Assembly: GCF_011926545.1 (NCBI RefSeq)
Contig: NZ_JAATIT010000001.1
Location: forward strand, 341,871-405,870
Origin: Sphingopyxis italica
Lineage (GTDB): Bacteria > Pseudomonadota > Alphaproteobacteria > Sphingomonadales > Sphingomonadaceae
Length of the DNA: 64,000 bases
Reading direction: 5' to 3'
Below, piece after piece: positions 1 to 9,877 of this stretch. The notes under the pieces were generated by a model. The model ran no database searches, was not told where the DNA came from, and saw nothing but the letters and a program-made list of their open reading frames with translations. How positions within the stretch are numbered: position 1 is the first letter of the stretch; each line of letters begins with the position of its first letter. The position numbers and the translations under genes were made by a program.

Positions 1-2723
1 ATATTCTCCGCGGGCGCGGCTCCGGCATCGATCAACAGGCTGCCGTGGAAGGCATGGCGAAGTGTCGCCCAAGCGAAAAGCGCGACGAGCGCCATGGTGG
101 CGATCTCGCCCGCGCGTTCGAATGTCGCGGGCGTCGGCGCGAAAAGCGTCCCGAGCAGCCGGATCGCAAGCCAGGGTAGTAGAAACAGCGGCAACAGCAG
201 ATTGACGAGCGGCCATCCGCCGACCGCCTGTTCGGCCCACAACGGATTGTGGAGGATGACGCCATAGCAGACGGCGTGCGCGGTGCCGGCGATCGCGAGC
301 GCCCGGGCTCCGTTCGGCACGCCGCCACGCCATAGCAGCCACGCGAGGCCGATGAGCAGCCCTTCCCAGACGAGGCGCTGGACAATCCCCGTCGAGACGA
401 AATCAGCGCCTGCGACCCCGGCGAAACCGAGGCGGTAAAGGCCGTGAACGGCGATCAGGCCGACCACTCCCGCGAGGCCGAAGCTGGCAATCGACGCCCA
501 GCGCGGCAGCTTGCCTCCCAGCAGCCAGAGCGGCGCCCCCAAAAGCAGCGCCGGGATCGCCAGGCGGCGAAGCAATTCGGCCGCCGCCAGCATCGCCCCG
601 TCGACCTGCATCGGCACCCCGCCGAGCGACTGCGCCGCCTTCATGGTCCACAGCGCCATCGGCGCGGCGGCCCAGGCGAGGCTGATGGCGGCGAACGCCG
701 CGGCTCCGGCATCGATACGTGCCGGGGCAATTCGCCGCGCGGCGAGAAGCAGGGCGGCCCCACCGATCGCCGGGACGAGCACGAGCATCGTGTCCGGCAG
801 CAATTGCGCCGCGGCTCCGTAAAGGAGCGCCGCCGCAAATCCCTGTCCCAGACGGCGAACCACCGGACGCTCGGCGCGCAACGCGAGGAAGAGCGCGGCG
901 AGCGCGACCGCCCCCCAGCGCAGCGCGGCATATCCCGAACCCTCGGCGGCTCCGTCGATGAGCCGCGGGATTTCATCGAATGCACGCGGCGTTGCGATCA
1001 GCGCGCATAGCGCCGCGCCGAAAAAGCCTGTCGCGACCCATTCGATCCGCCTGTCATCGGCGGCCCGGCCGAACGGCAGCAAGGCCGCCGCGACGCCCGC
1101 AACCGCCGCCGGAGCGAGCCCCGCGGGCAGCAAAAGGACCAGTGCAAGCGCGATCAGCGCCGCCGCGGTCGCCGTCAGCCAGGCGAAACGGCCGTCCGCG
1201 CCGCGTCCCTCGGCGCGCCAGCCGCGCGCGATCCCCGCCGCCGGCAGGACCGCCGCGCCGAGCGCGACAATCGCCAAGGCGAGGTCGGACAGCCCCCACA
1301 CTTGCCACTTCGTCAGCGGAACGATCATAAGCCCTAGCACGCAAAGCTCGATCGTCCGGCGCAGGGCGGGCGGCGCGGTCCACAGGCGGGCAAGCAGGGG
1401 CAACGCATGGATCGACAACAATATGATGCCGATCAACGCGAACCAGAAAGCGGACGCATCAGGCCATAGCGCGATCAGCACGATGGAGAGCGCGAGGCTG
1501 GTCGTCGGGACGATCGCGAGGCGGCGCTCACGCCACGCGAGCCATTGTCCCGCCGCCGCGAGCAGCGCGAAAAGTCCCCAGTGCAGCGGCGCATAGCCCG
1601 CCTGGGCGACGAGCAGCGCGAGTTGCAGCGTGCCGACCACCGCCGCCGCCGCGCGGAGCAGCGTGACGCGCGGCCCTTCATAGGCGAGAAGCGGGATGGC
1701 GACGCCGAGCAGCAGGACATAGACGCCGATCGAAAGCGAACCGAGCGTATCGAGCGCGCCGCCGACGAAGATCATCCAGACGCTCCAGCCCGCGCCGCCC
1801 GCGAGCGCCGCGACCGCGAGCCACGGCCAGCGGCGCATCCGCGCAACGCCGGTCATCGCCGCGATCGTCAGCGCCAGATAGATCGCGAGCAGCGGCACAT
1901 CGGGTTCGAGCGCCCCGACGAGCGCCGGCGCCGCAAGGCCGCCCGCGAGCCCGAGGAGCGCGCTCGGCGGGCCGAAGCGAAGCGACAGCGCGAGCGCCGC
2001 CGCGGTCACCAGCGCGAGCGCCACGAATGCGAAGAGCGGTCCGATCAATCCATAGGCATTGGCCGCGACCATGATGGCGGCGTAGAGCGTCGCGATGCCC
2101 GCACCGGACAGCGCCTGCGGCACGCGGACATCGCGCAGCTTCGCCTCATTGCGCCACGCATATTCAGCGCCGCCGATCAGGAGAAGACCGAAGAATATTC
2201 CCGCGATCACCTGAACGCCCGGCGTGAAAACGCGCGCAAAGAAGCCGAGATCGATCGCGTAGCGGACGATCAGAACGCCCGCGATCGCCAGCGTGATGCC
2301 GCCGGCCCAGATCGGCAGCGTCTTGCCGAACAGATTTTCGAAGCGCGCCGACAGATTGGCGGCCTCGGGGGCCGTCGATCCGGCCCGATTGGACTTTGGA
2401 GCGACAGCCGCGCCGCCTTCGGCAGCGTCGGCCACCTTTCGTGTGAGCACCGGAGCGGGAGCCGCCGTCAAAGCCGCAGCGCGCGCCGCCTCCTGCGCTG
2501 GAACGGCTTTCGGACCAGCGGCTGGCGCCGTGGGCGAAGGAGAGGCTGGCACAGTGGCAGGCCCCTGCGCTTCGGAAATGGGAAACGCGGCGTGGCGCTG
2601 AAGCGCGCCGATATGTTTCGCCGTTTCCGCGAGGCTTGTCTCCGCGCGCTTGAGCCGGCTCCGCGCGTCCGCGAGCAGGACACCGAGAATGAGGATCGCC
2701 AGGAAGGCGATAGATTCGAACAC
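1..2723 (-). CDS. DUF2339 domain multi-pass membrane protein (3' end outside window)
   Basis: The minus strand is open from a GTG at 2723 to the window edge, about 907 codons without a stop. The N-terminus has one hydrophobic segment followed by a charged stretch (ADARSRLKRAETSLAE, coiled-coil-like), then an Ala/Pro-rich linker to about residue 105. The rest is a near-continuous series of hydrophobic segments rich in Ala, Leu and Gly. That is the architecture of DUF2339 inner-membrane proteins, which have no established function. The GTG follows GAAAGGG at a few bases; a TTG one codon upstream is an alternative start. The family usually has 900-1100 residues, so only a short C-terminal part should be missing. 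Divergent from the LacI gene. Confidence 0.8.
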   Translation of the reverse strand, partial: MFESIAFLAILILGVLLADARSRLKRAETSLAETAKHIGALQRHAAFPISEAQGPATVPASPSPTAPAAGPKAVPAQEAARAAALTAAPAPVLTRKVADAAEGGAAVAPKSNRAGSTAPEAANLSARFENLFGKTLPIWAGGITLAIAGVLIVRYAIDLGFFARVFTPGVQVIAGIFFGLLLIGGAEYAWRNEAKLRDVRVPQALSGAGIATLYAAIMVAANAYGLIGPLFAFVALALVTAAALALSLRFGPPSALLGLAGGLAAPALVGALEPDVPLLAIYLALTIAAMTGVARMRRWPWLAVAALAGGAGWSVWMIFVGGALDTLGSLSIGVYVLLLGVAIPLLAYEGPRVTLLRAAAAVVGTLQLALLVAQAGYAPLHWGLFALLAAAGQWLAWRERRLAIVPTTSLALSIVLIALWPDASAFWFALIGIILLSIHALPLLARLWTAPPALRRTIELCVLGLMIVPLTKWQVWGLSDLALAIVALGAAVLPAAGIARGWRAEGRGADGRFAWLTATAAALIALALVLLLPAGLAPAAVAGVAAALLPFGRAADDRRIEWVATGFFGAALCALIATPRAFDEIPRLIDGAAEGSGYAALRWGAVALAALFLALRAERPVVRRLGQGFAAALLYGAAAQLLPDTMLVLVPAIGGAALLLAARRIAPARIDAGAAAFAAISLAWAAAPMALWTMKAAQSLGGVPMQVDGAMLAAAELLRRLAIPALLLGAPLWLLGGKLPRWASIASFGLAGVVGLIAVHGLYRLGFAGVAGADFVSTGIVQRLVWEGLLIGLAWLLWRGGVPNGARALAIAGTAHAVCYGVILHNPLWAEQAVGGWPLVNLLLPLFLLPWLAIRLLGTLFAPTPATFERAGEIATMALVALFAWATLRHAFHGSLLIDAGAAPAEN

Positions 2724-2885
2724 CAAAGCCCTTTCGCGCCACTTTACCTATCAGGTGAGCCAGAAAGGCCGGCGATGCAAGGGAATGCCCAGCCGTTGCC
2801 GCTTCGCGCATGCGATCGCGCCATTCACCGCGCCGATGACGATGATGCGATCGAGGCACAATCGTCCAATTGACAACGAAGGACA

Positions 2886-3935
2886 ATGTCGCCACGAGTT
2901 GCAGGCATGGCTCATGGAGAAAAACGTTCGACAAGCATTGACGTCGCCAAATTGGCCCAGGTGTCCCCCAAAAGCGTATCGCGCGTTTTCAACAATGAAC
3001 CGCATATCTCGCCCGCCTTGCGCAAAAAGGTGCTCCGCGCGGCAAAGGAACTCAACTACCATCCCAATGTTCTGGCGCAGGGTCTGGTCCGGCGACAATC
3101 ATACCTCATCGGTTTGATCTATGAAAAGCCGAGCCCAAGCTATGTCGTCGAATTGCAGCGGGGCGCGCTCGAACGATTGCATGGCGGACGCTACCGCCTG
3201 ATCGTGCTGCCGGTGGAATCGGTCATGGACCGCCCGCTCGAGGTGGTCGGCCTCGTACGCTCCGCCGCACTGGACGGGGTGATCCTCGCGCCGCCGGCGT
3301 CGGACCACCCTGATATTCTCGACGGGCTTTTGGACGCGCGCATTCCTTTCGCCCGAATTGCGCCCCAGTCGCGCCTCGACGTCGGCCTGTCGACGGCGAT
3401 GGACGATGTTGCGGCGGCGCGCGAGATCGCGGAGCATGTTGTCGGGCTGGGCCACCGGACAATCGCGATCATCATGGGCGATCCGGCCCACGCGGCCAGC
3501 GCCCAGCGCCTTGCCGGCTATCGCCAGGCATTCGACGCTATCGGGCTGTCGCAGCGTCCCGAACTGGTCGAAACCGGCGACTTCAGTTTTGAATCGGGAT
3601 ATGAAGCGACCAAGCGCCTCCTGTCGCGCAAACTGCGGCCGACGGCCATATTGGCGCAGAATGACGATATGGCGGTGGGCGCCATGTCGGCGGCGCGCGA
3701 ATTGGGCTTCGACGTTCCCGCCGACCTGACGGTCGTCGGCTTCGACGATTCGGAGATCGCCCGCGTGGTGTGGCCGCGCCTCACGACGATCCGCCAGCCG
3801 GTCATGGAAATGGCGAAGACGGCGACCGACATGCTGCTTCGCGAACTCGCGGGCGAGGATCCGGGGGCGATGGTCGTCCATGCGCATGCGTTCGTCGACC
3901 GGCTGACCGCCGCGCCGCCCCCGACTTCGTCATAG
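2886..3935 (+). CDS. LacI family transcriptional regulator
   Basis: A 349-residue sugar-responsive repressor of standard LacI size. The N-terminal helix-turn-helix is clear (TSIDVAKLAQVSPKSVSRVFNN, then LRAAKELNYHPNVLAQGL, which includes the hinge helix). It is followed by a periplasmic-binding-protein-like sensor with typical landmarks such as PTAILAQNDDMAVGAM and DLTVVGFDDSEIARVVWPRLTTIRQP. The ATG at 2886 follows GAAGGA closely; the ATG at 2907 (MAHGEKRS) is an alternative. It converges on the TonB receptor gene. The likely targets are the two palindromes at 7150-7217 between that receptor and the GH3 gene. A half-site-like TGACAACG at 2871-2878 just upstream may mean autoregulation. The ligand is unknown, probably a product of the GH3 enzyme (inference). 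Confidence 0.93.
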   Translation: MSPRVAGMAHGEKRSTSIDVAKLAQVSPKSVSRVFNNEPHISPALRKKVLRAAKELNYHPNVLAQGLVRRQSYLIGLIYEKPSPSYVVELQRGALERLHGGRYRLIVLPVESVMDRPLEVVGLVRSAALDGVILAPPASDHPDILDGLLDARIPFARIAPQSRLDVGLSTAMDDVAAAREIAEHVVGLGHRTIAIIMGDPAHAASAQRLAGYRQAFDAIGLSQRPELVETGDFSFESGYEATKRLLSRKLRPTAILAQNDDMAVGAMSAARELGFDVPADLTVVGFDDSEIARVVWPRLTTIRQPVMEMAKTATDMLLRELAGEDPGAMVVHAHAFVDRLTAAPPPTSS

Positions 3936-3993
3936 CCGCAGAGCAGGTTTGCGCGCCATCGAGCAGGGCTCGACGGGCGTCGCGCAAAAAGGA

Positions 3994-4022
3994 GCAGCGG
4001 CTCTTATGAGAAGAGCCGCTGC
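3994..4022. terminator. Bidirectional intrinsic terminator
   Basis: A perfect 12-bp stem (GCAGCGGCTCTT at 3994-4005 pairing with 4011-4022) with a 5-base loop lies between the converging LacI and TonB receptor genes. An A-run precedes it and a short T-run follows, so it can end transcripts from both sides. Confidence 0.85.
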
Positions 4023-4044
4023 CATTTTCGCGGGGGACGCGGTA

Positions 4045-7029
4045 TCAGAAGTTGAATTTCATCCCGCCATAGAACCGCCGCGAACCCGATTCATAGCGGA
4101 AGGGCAGTTCGGGAAATTGCAGATAGACGCTGGTATCGGCCTTGGTGATGTTGATCGCCTCTGCGAAGACCTCGAAATTGTCGGTGATCTTGTAACTGAT
4201 CTGACCATCGAGCTGACCATAGGATTTTTGGTAGATGCCAAGCGTCCGCGTCGTCGTCCCGTCGGCGAAGCCGAAATTCCCGAGATATTGCTTCGAGCGC
4301 CAGCTGTACGAAGCGCGCGCGGCAAATCCATATTTCTCGAAATAGATTTGCCCGTTCGCCGAATGTTTCGACACGCCCGGCAAGGGCAGGTTGTCGGTGA
4401 AGTCGGTGCTGAAATCGGTGCTGGTGTCCGAGAAGGTGTAGTTGGCGGTAAAGCCGAGGCCGAAGTCGAACGCATATTGCCCGGCGAGCTCGAACCCCTT
4501 GACCCGGCCGCCCGATCCGTTCGCCGGCTGCGATACGGGCCCAAGCCGGCCGCCGGCCTGGTCGTTCACGAAAACGGCGACGGTTTCGTTGACGATGAAA
4601 CTGTCGACCTCCTTCCAGAACAGCCCGGCGGAGAGCAGCCCCTGATTTCCGAAATAATGCTCGAAACCGAGGTCGAACTGATAGGCGCGGAACGGATCGA
4701 GGTCGGCGTTGCCGCGGCTGCCGTTGGTGAATTTGAACAGATCGTCCGCCGGGTCGCGGGTAAATTGGGTGGCGAAACCCTGCCCCAGCGAAACGAGCGG
4801 CTGGCGCGCGACGACCCGCGCCGCCGAGAAGCGGACCTTGTCGCCTTCGCTGAGGTCGAAGACGGCATTCACGCTGGGCAGGAAGTCGGTGTAGCGGCGA
4901 ACGACCCTGTCGGTGGTGAAGTCGCGCAGCACCCCGTTCCAGCTGTCGGTTCCCCAATAGCTGGGATCGGCGCTGGCCGGTTGATTCTGGTCGACGGTCA
5001 GACTGGTGTTGACGATGCGAAGCCCGACGTTGAGGTGATAGGGATCGTCGAGTCCGCCCATATCGGCCATGACATATCCCGATTTCGTCTCTTCCTTGAC
5101 CCGATAGGTCTGCAAGGGGTCGGCGAAGAAGGTGAACGGCGTGTCGGGATAGAGCGACTGGATCCATTGCAGGGCGTTGGTCATCTGCGACCGGTCGGCC
5201 ACGAGGACGGTATCGCCCGCGACATGGCCGCCGCCCGCGAAATTGTCGATCGTCTCGACCCGCTCGGGATTGCTCGTCAAGGTCTGATAGGGCGTGATCA
5301 GCGCTGGCGAATTGCCGAAGCGGGTGCATCCGGCAAAGGCCGCGGGCTTGTTCGCTTCGGGCAGGTCGCAGATCTTGTAGCCGATCGCGCCGTCCTGAAA
5401 ATAGCCGTAGGGCGTCCAGTTATAGGAGTAGCCGGGGACGCGCTCGGCCTCGGGAATCGCGGTCGCGTCGAGTTCGCCCTTGCCGCTGTAATCGGCGAGA
5501 TAGCGGCCCGAGGTGAAGTCGACCGTGCGCTGGCCATAGCGGAAACCCGCGCTCAGCGTGATCGTGTTGGTGTCGCTGTCATCGACGTCATAGCCGAAAT
5601 CGGCGCGGATCGAATGCCCCTTGATGTCGGAGCGGTCGCCAAAGGCCCAGTGCGATTTGAAGAAGCCGTATGCCGGATTGCTGAACAGGTCCTGCGGACT
5701 GCCCGGCGCGATGCCGAAGCTGGGGAAATCGCCGTTCTTGTACGTGAAATCGAAGGTCGCCGGCGCCGCCGGATTGGGAATGAACCCCGGCTGCGGTCCC
5801 GACGTGCCCGGACCGCGGACGCCATAGGCGGTGTAGCGCACGTCGTTGTTCGCGACTTCGCGGCCCATCTTGGACGATGAATAATCGGCCATGATCGACG
5901 CGCGGAAATTGGTGTCATTGTCCCAGTCGATCCCGAACTGGAGATTGTCCGACTTGATCTTCGAGACGTCGACGAACGAAATGACCTCGGCCGACTGCGC
6001 GCGCACGGTCCCATCGGTCAGGACGCCGTTTTCGTTGATATTGTAGCTGCCCACCAGACCCTGCGATTCGCCCTGCCCGAACGGGAATTTGACCGAAGCC
6101 TCGCGCGTGTCGATCTTCAGATCCGAATGGAAATATTGGGCGCTGACCTCGAGTTCGTCGGTCGGTCGGAAGTTGACCCCGAGCGAGGCGCCCCAACGCC
6201 GGCGATACTGGTCGCGGTCGGTGATATAACGATATTCGGGGGCATAATAGTTGGTGGGGACGGTCGCGGTGTCGCGGCGTCCGTCGGCGAAGGCCCAGTT
6301 GCCGCGATTGTCGCCGCCCAGCACATTGACGTGATTGTTCGTCTGTTCATAGCTGAACGACGCGATGATCCCGAGGCGGTCGTTGAAATTATAGCCGAGC
6401 ACCGCCGCGCCGGCGGGTTCCCAGCCGCCGATTTCGCTGCCCTTGCTCATCTTGAAATTGCCGGCGGCCGTGAGGCCGTCCTGAAGATCGAGCGGGTTGC
6501 GGGTCTTGAGGTTGACGATGCCGCCGAGGCCGCCTTCGAGGAGCGAGGCGTTGGGCGACTTGAAAACCTCGATGCCGCCGATCAGTTCGGAGGGAACGCC
6601 TTCGAGGCTGTCGTTGCGGTTATAATTTCCCTCGCCAACCTTATAGACTTCGAGCCCGCTGACAAAAAGCTCGCCGTTCAACAGCGTCACATTCTGTTCG
6701 AGGCCGCGAATGCGGACCTTCGACCCCTGCCCGTTTTCGCGGTCGATCTGAATCCCGGGAAGGCGTTGCAGCGATTCGGCGACATTCTGGTCGGGAAATT
6801 TCCCGATATCCTCGGCCGTCACCGATTCGATGATCAGGTTCGAATCGCGCTTGGCATTCAGCGCATTTTCCAGCGACGCGCGAAAGCCGGTGACGACGAT
6901 TTCGCTTTCCGTGCCTTCGTCGGCCGCCGGTTCGGACTGCGCGGACGCAGGCGAAGCGGCCAATCCCATTGCCACGACCGATGCCGCCGCAAACAACATC
7001 CTCCGATGGCGCAAAGTCCTGCTGATCAT
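4045..7029 (-). CDS. TonB-dependent receptor, carbohydrate-type
   Basis: Outer-membrane active importer, about 994 residues from the ATG at 7029, which has GGGAGG 7 bases upstream; longer in-frame starts up to 7164 lack a good ribosome site. The signal peptide MISRTLRHRRMLFAAASVVAMGLAASPASA ends at an AxA site. A TonB-box-like EIVVTGFRASLENAL follows, then the plug (IIESVTAEDIGKFPDQNVAESLQRLPGIQ and IRGLEQNVTLLNG), then a large beta-barrel ending in a C-terminal Phe (MKFNF). The FRASLENALNAKRDSN type of plug is common in sphingomonad and Caulobacter receptors encoded beside glycoside hydrolases. It is divergent from the GH3 gene across a 238-bp region holding two LacI-type operators. The substrate is probably an oligosaccharide made or used by the GH3 enzyme (inference). 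Confidence 0.93.
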   Translation of the reverse strand: MISRTLRHRRMLFAAASVVAMGLAASPASAQSEPAADEGTESEIVVTGFRASLENALNAKRDSNLIIESVTAEDIGKFPDQNVAESLQRLPGIQIDRENGQGSKVRIRGLEQNVTLLNGELFVSGLEVYKVGEGNYNRNDSLEGVPSELIGGIEVFKSPNASLLEGGLGGIVNLKTRNPLDLQDGLTAAGNFKMSKGSEIGGWEPAGAAVLGYNFNDRLGIIASFSYEQTNNHVNVLGGDNRGNWAFADGRRDTATVPTNYYAPEYRYITDRDQYRRRWGASLGVNFRPTDELEVSAQYFHSDLKIDTREASVKFPFGQGESQGLVGSYNINENGVLTDGTVRAQSAEVISFVDVSKIKSDNLQFGIDWDNDTNFRASIMADYSSSKMGREVANNDVRYTAYGVRGPGTSGPQPGFIPNPAAPATFDFTYKNGDFPSFGIAPGSPQDLFSNPAYGFFKSHWAFGDRSDIKGHSIRADFGYDVDDSDTNTITLSAGFRYGQRTVDFTSGRYLADYSGKGELDATAIPEAERVPGYSYNWTPYGYFQDGAIGYKICDLPEANKPAAFAGCTRFGNSPALITPYQTLTSNPERVETIDNFAGGGHVAGDTVLVADRSQMTNALQWIQSLYPDTPFTFFADPLQTYRVKEETKSGYVMADMGGLDDPYHLNVGLRIVNTSLTVDQNQPASADPSYWGTDSWNGVLRDFTTDRVVRRYTDFLPSVNAVFDLSEGDKVRFSAARVVARQPLVSLGQGFATQFTRDPADDLFKFTNGSRGNADLDPFRAYQFDLGFEHYFGNQGLLSAGLFWKEVDSFIVNETVAVFVNDQAGGRLGPVSQPANGSGGRVKGFELAGQYAFDFGLGFTANYTFSDTSTDFSTDFTDNLPLPGVSKHSANGQIYFEKYGFAARASYSWRSKQYLGNFGFADGTTTRTLGIYQKSYGQLDGQISYKITDNFEVFAEAINITKADTSVYLQFPELPFRYESGSRRFYGGMKFNF

Positions 7030-7149
7030 ATCCATCCCTCCCAAACCGCATCTGATGTGCGGACAATGAAAATCCTTATTGCGCGAGGGGACCGGCAAGC
7101 AGACTCGAAGGACGATCGGCCTCGCGCTTCCATTTTTGTTGCATAATCC

Positions 7150-7163
7150 TGTCAACGTTGTCA
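7150..7163. promoter_or_regulatory. LacI-type operator palindrome 1
   Basis: TGTCAACGTTGTCA is a near-perfect inverted repeat with a central CG, the usual form of LacI-family operators. It lies about 120 bases upstream of the receptor start and about 105 bases upstream of the GH3 start. The local LacI regulator (2886-3935) is the obvious candidate binder (inference). Confidence 0.65.
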
Positions 7164-7199
7164 AACGATGTTTCGAAATCGTCGATATTCGGGCATATA

Positions 7200-7217
7200 T
7201 ATGTCAAGGTTGACATA
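7200..7217. promoter_or_regulatory. LacI-type operator palindrome 2
   Basis: TATGTCAAGGTTGACATA is an 18-bp inverted repeat, perfect except for the central GG. Its centre is 52 bp (about five helical turns) from the centre of palindrome 1. This would place two bound dimers on the same DNA face and allow joint control of the divergent receptor and GH3 genes. Confidence 0.65.
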
Positions 7218-7267
7218 CGGAAGCCGGGCAAGTTTCGGCGAAAAGCACCGCATCCAAGAGGGAATTT

Positions 7268-9799
7268 ATGCTTTTAAAAACAATTATATACACTACGGCG
7301 ATCGCCGCGACGGCCCTTCCCGCGCTCGCGGCGCCGGCGGTGCACGGGGCCGTCGTTCCCGATGCGCCGTCCAGCGCGGTCCATCCCCAGCAATGGCCCG
7401 AAGTCGCCTATCCGCAAGTGCTGACCGCGAGCGGCGAAGCCCATGTCCGGGCGCTCCTCGCCCGCATGTCGGTCGAGCAGAAGGTCGGCCAGATCATCCA
7501 GGCCGACATCGGCAGCGTGACGCCGCGGGATGTGCGCGAATATCATCTGGGCTCGGTGCTCAACGGCGGGAATTCGGGACCCGGCGGCAATGACCTCGCT
7601 CCCGCGCGCGACTGGCTCGCCCTCGCCGACGCCTTTTACGCCGCGTCGATGGAGAATACGCCCGCGATCCCGGTCATGTGGGGCACCGATGCCGTGCACG
7701 GGCACAGCAATATCGTCGGCGCCACGCTATTCCCGCACAATGTCGGCCTCGGCGCCGCGCGCGATCCCGACCTGATCGAGCGTATCGGCCGGATCACGGC
7801 GATCGAGATCCGCGTGACCGGTCAGGAATGGACCTTCGCGCCGACGGTGACCGTCCCGCAGGATTATCGCTGGGGGCGCGCCTATGAAGGATATTCGTCG
7901 GACCCCGCGCTCGTCGCTTCCTATGTCGGAAGCATGATCCGCGGGTTGCAGGGGCCGCCGTCGATCGCGCCCATCCTTGCGGGACCGCATGTTGCCGCGA
8001 GCACCAAGCATTTCCTTGCCGACGGCGCCACCGTGGACGGCAAGGACCAGGGCGACGCGACCGTGTCCGAACTCGAACTGCGCCTGATCCACGGCGCGCC
8101 CTATATTCCCGCGATGGAAAATGGCGTCGCGACCGTGATGACCAGCTTTTCGAGCTGGCAGGGCGTGAAGATCGCCGGGCACAAGGGGCTGATCACCGAC
8201 ATATTGAAAGACCGGATGAACTTCGGCGGTTTCGTCGTCACCGACTGGAACGCGCATGGCCAGGTCGCGGGTTGCAGCAACGCCAGCTGCCCCGTCGCCG
8301 CCAACGCCGGGATCGACATGTTCATGGCGCCCGACAGCTGGCGCGCGCTTTACGCGAGCACGCTGGCCCAGGTGAAGGACGGCACGATCCCGATGGCGCG
8401 GCTCGACGACGCCGTGCTGCGCGTCCTGCGCGTCAAGCAGCGTCTGGGCCTGTTCGACGCGGGCAAGCCGTCGGCACGCGCCTATTCGGGCCGCTACGAG
8501 CTGCTCGGCGCGCCCGAGCACCGGGCCGTGGCCCGCGAAGCGGTTCGCAAGTCGCTCGTCCTCCTCAAAAACACCGGCGTCCTGCCGCTCAAGCCGCGGG
8601 CGCATATCCTCGTCGCGGGCGACGGCGCCGACGACATCGCCCGCCAGTCGGGCGGCTGGACGCTGAGCTGGCAGGGCACCGGGCTCGACAACAGCGATTT
8701 TCCCGGCGCGACCTCGCTGTGGCACGGTATCGAGCAAAATGTCACGGCGGCGGGGGGCAGCGCCGAACTGGCCCCCGATGGCGCCTATAAGCAGCGCCCC
8801 GATGCGGCGATCGTCGTCTTCGGCGAAACCCCCTATGCCGAATTCCAGGGCGACATCCCCTCGCTCCAGCTGCGCCCCGAACTGCGCCGCCCGTTCGCGA
8901 CGATGCGCAAGCTGAAAGCGGCGGGGATCCCAGTGGTCGCGGTGATGATCACCGGCCGGCCGCTCTTCGTCAACGAGGCGCTGAACGAGGCCGACGCCTT
9001 TGTCACCGCCTGGCTCCCGGGTTCCGAAGGCGGCGGCGTCGCCGACCTGCTGTTCGCGCGCAAGGACGGCACGATGGCGTTCGACTTTCAGGGGCGCCTG
9101 CCGACGGCCTGGCCAGCGACGGCAAAACATGGCGGGCCGACGCTGTTTCCCTTCGGCTATGGCCTGACCTATGCCGATGGACCGCAGCCCTGGACGGCGC
9201 TTTCGCAAGACAGCCAGGTTGCCGACGACGGCAGCGGCGGCGGCGTCTTTTTCGACAAGGGACAGCCCGCAACCTCCTGGTCGCTGACCGTGTCGGAAGC
9301 CGATGGCGGCGATCCGCTGCGCGTGACGACGGTTCCCGCCACCGGCCTGTCGGGACGGGCGACCGTCCAGGCGGCCGACCACAGCGTCCAGGAAGGCGCA
9401 CGGCAATTCGTCATCGCCGCCGGTCCCGACGGCGCCGCGATCGAGATCAACGCGCAGAATGCCGTCGACCTGTCGCGCGAAACCAATGGCGACGTCCTGC
9501 TGCTTGCGACCTTGCGCCTCGATGCGCCGCCCTCGGCGCCCGTTTCGATGTCGGTTCGCTGCGACGGTGTGGATTGCGGCCGGGCGCTTCGCCTGCCCGA
9601 GTTGACGGCGCTGACGCCCGGCCAATGGCGCGTGCTGGGAGTGCCGCTCAAATGTTTCGCGGCGACGGGCGCCGACATGACCCGCATCACCGCGCCATTT
9701 CGTGTGAGCACAGGCGGCAGCCTGAACATCAGCCTGTCGCGAGTCGCGCTGGGCAGCGGCGCGGAAGCCGGCGTCGTCGCGAAATGCGCGCTGGATTGA
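7268..9799 (+). CDS. Secreted GH3 exo-1,4-beta-glucosidase/xylosidase
   Basis: An 843-residue glycoside hydrolase family 3 enzyme releasing terminal beta-linked sugars. A signal peptide (MLLKTIIYTTAIAATALPALAAP) directs export. The N-terminal barrel contains VMWGTDAVHGHSN, the KHF substrate-site motif at about residues 247-249 and GGFVVTDWNAHG, where D326 is the expected nucleophile. The alpha/beta sandwich follows (ARAYSGRYELLG through FPFGYGLTYADG). About 190 further residues form a C-terminal beta domain like that of ExoP-type glucosidases, so the length is normal for that group. The ATG has GAGGGA 6 bases upstream. Family membership is firm; cellobiose, xylo-oligosaccharide or other beta-glucan specificity cannot be read from the sequence. 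Probably co-regulated with the divergent TonB receptor. Confidence 0.93.
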   Translation: MLLKTIIYTTAIAATALPALAAPAVHGAVVPDAPSSAVHPQQWPEVAYPQVLTASGEAHVRALLARMSVEQKVGQIIQADIGSVTPRDVREYHLGSVLNGGNSGPGGNDLAPARDWLALADAFYAASMENTPAIPVMWGTDAVHGHSNIVGATLFPHNVGLGAARDPDLIERIGRITAIEIRVTGQEWTFAPTVTVPQDYRWGRAYEGYSSDPALVASYVGSMIRGLQGPPSIAPILAGPHVAASTKHFLADGATVDGKDQGDATVSELELRLIHGAPYIPAMENGVATVMTSFSSWQGVKIAGHKGLITDILKDRMNFGGFVVTDWNAHGQVAGCSNASCPVAANAGIDMFMAPDSWRALYASTLAQVKDGTIPMARLDDAVLRVLRVKQRLGLFDAGKPSARAYSGRYELLGAPEHRAVAREAVRKSLVLLKNTGVLPLKPRAHILVAGDGADDIARQSGGWTLSWQGTGLDNSDFPGATSLWHGIEQNVTAAGGSAELAPDGAYKQRPDAAIVVFGETPYAEFQGDIPSLQLRPELRRPFATMRKLKAAGIPVVAVMITGRPLFVNEALNEADAFVTAWLPGSEGGGVADLLFARKDGTMAFDFQGRLPTAWPATAKHGGPTLFPFGYGLTYADGPQPWTALSQDSQVADDGSGGGVFFDKGQPATSWSLTVSEADGGDPLRVTTVPATGLSGRATVQAADHSVQEGARQFVIAAGPDGAAIEINAQNAVDLSRETNGDVLLLATLRLDAPPSAPVSMSVRCDGVDCGRALRLPELTALTPGQWRVLGVPLKCFAATGADMTRITAPFRVSTGGSLNISLSRVALGSGAEAGVVAKCALD

Positions 9800-9807
9800 C
9801 GAATCGA

Positions 9808-9857
9808 CTTCTCGTCCTCGTCCCGGTCGTTTGACGACCGGGACGAGGATCGAGAAG
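9808..9857. terminator. Strong hairpin between convergent GH3 and TonB receptor genes
   Basis: A perfect 16-bp stem (9815-9830 with 9834-9849, loop TTG) is extended by a further 7 bp after a single-base bulge. It lies between the converging genes. There is no clear T-run, so it may act partly by blocking antisense read-through. Confidence 0.7.
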
Positions 9858-9877
9858 CCGGCGCCGCCTTTCAGCCG

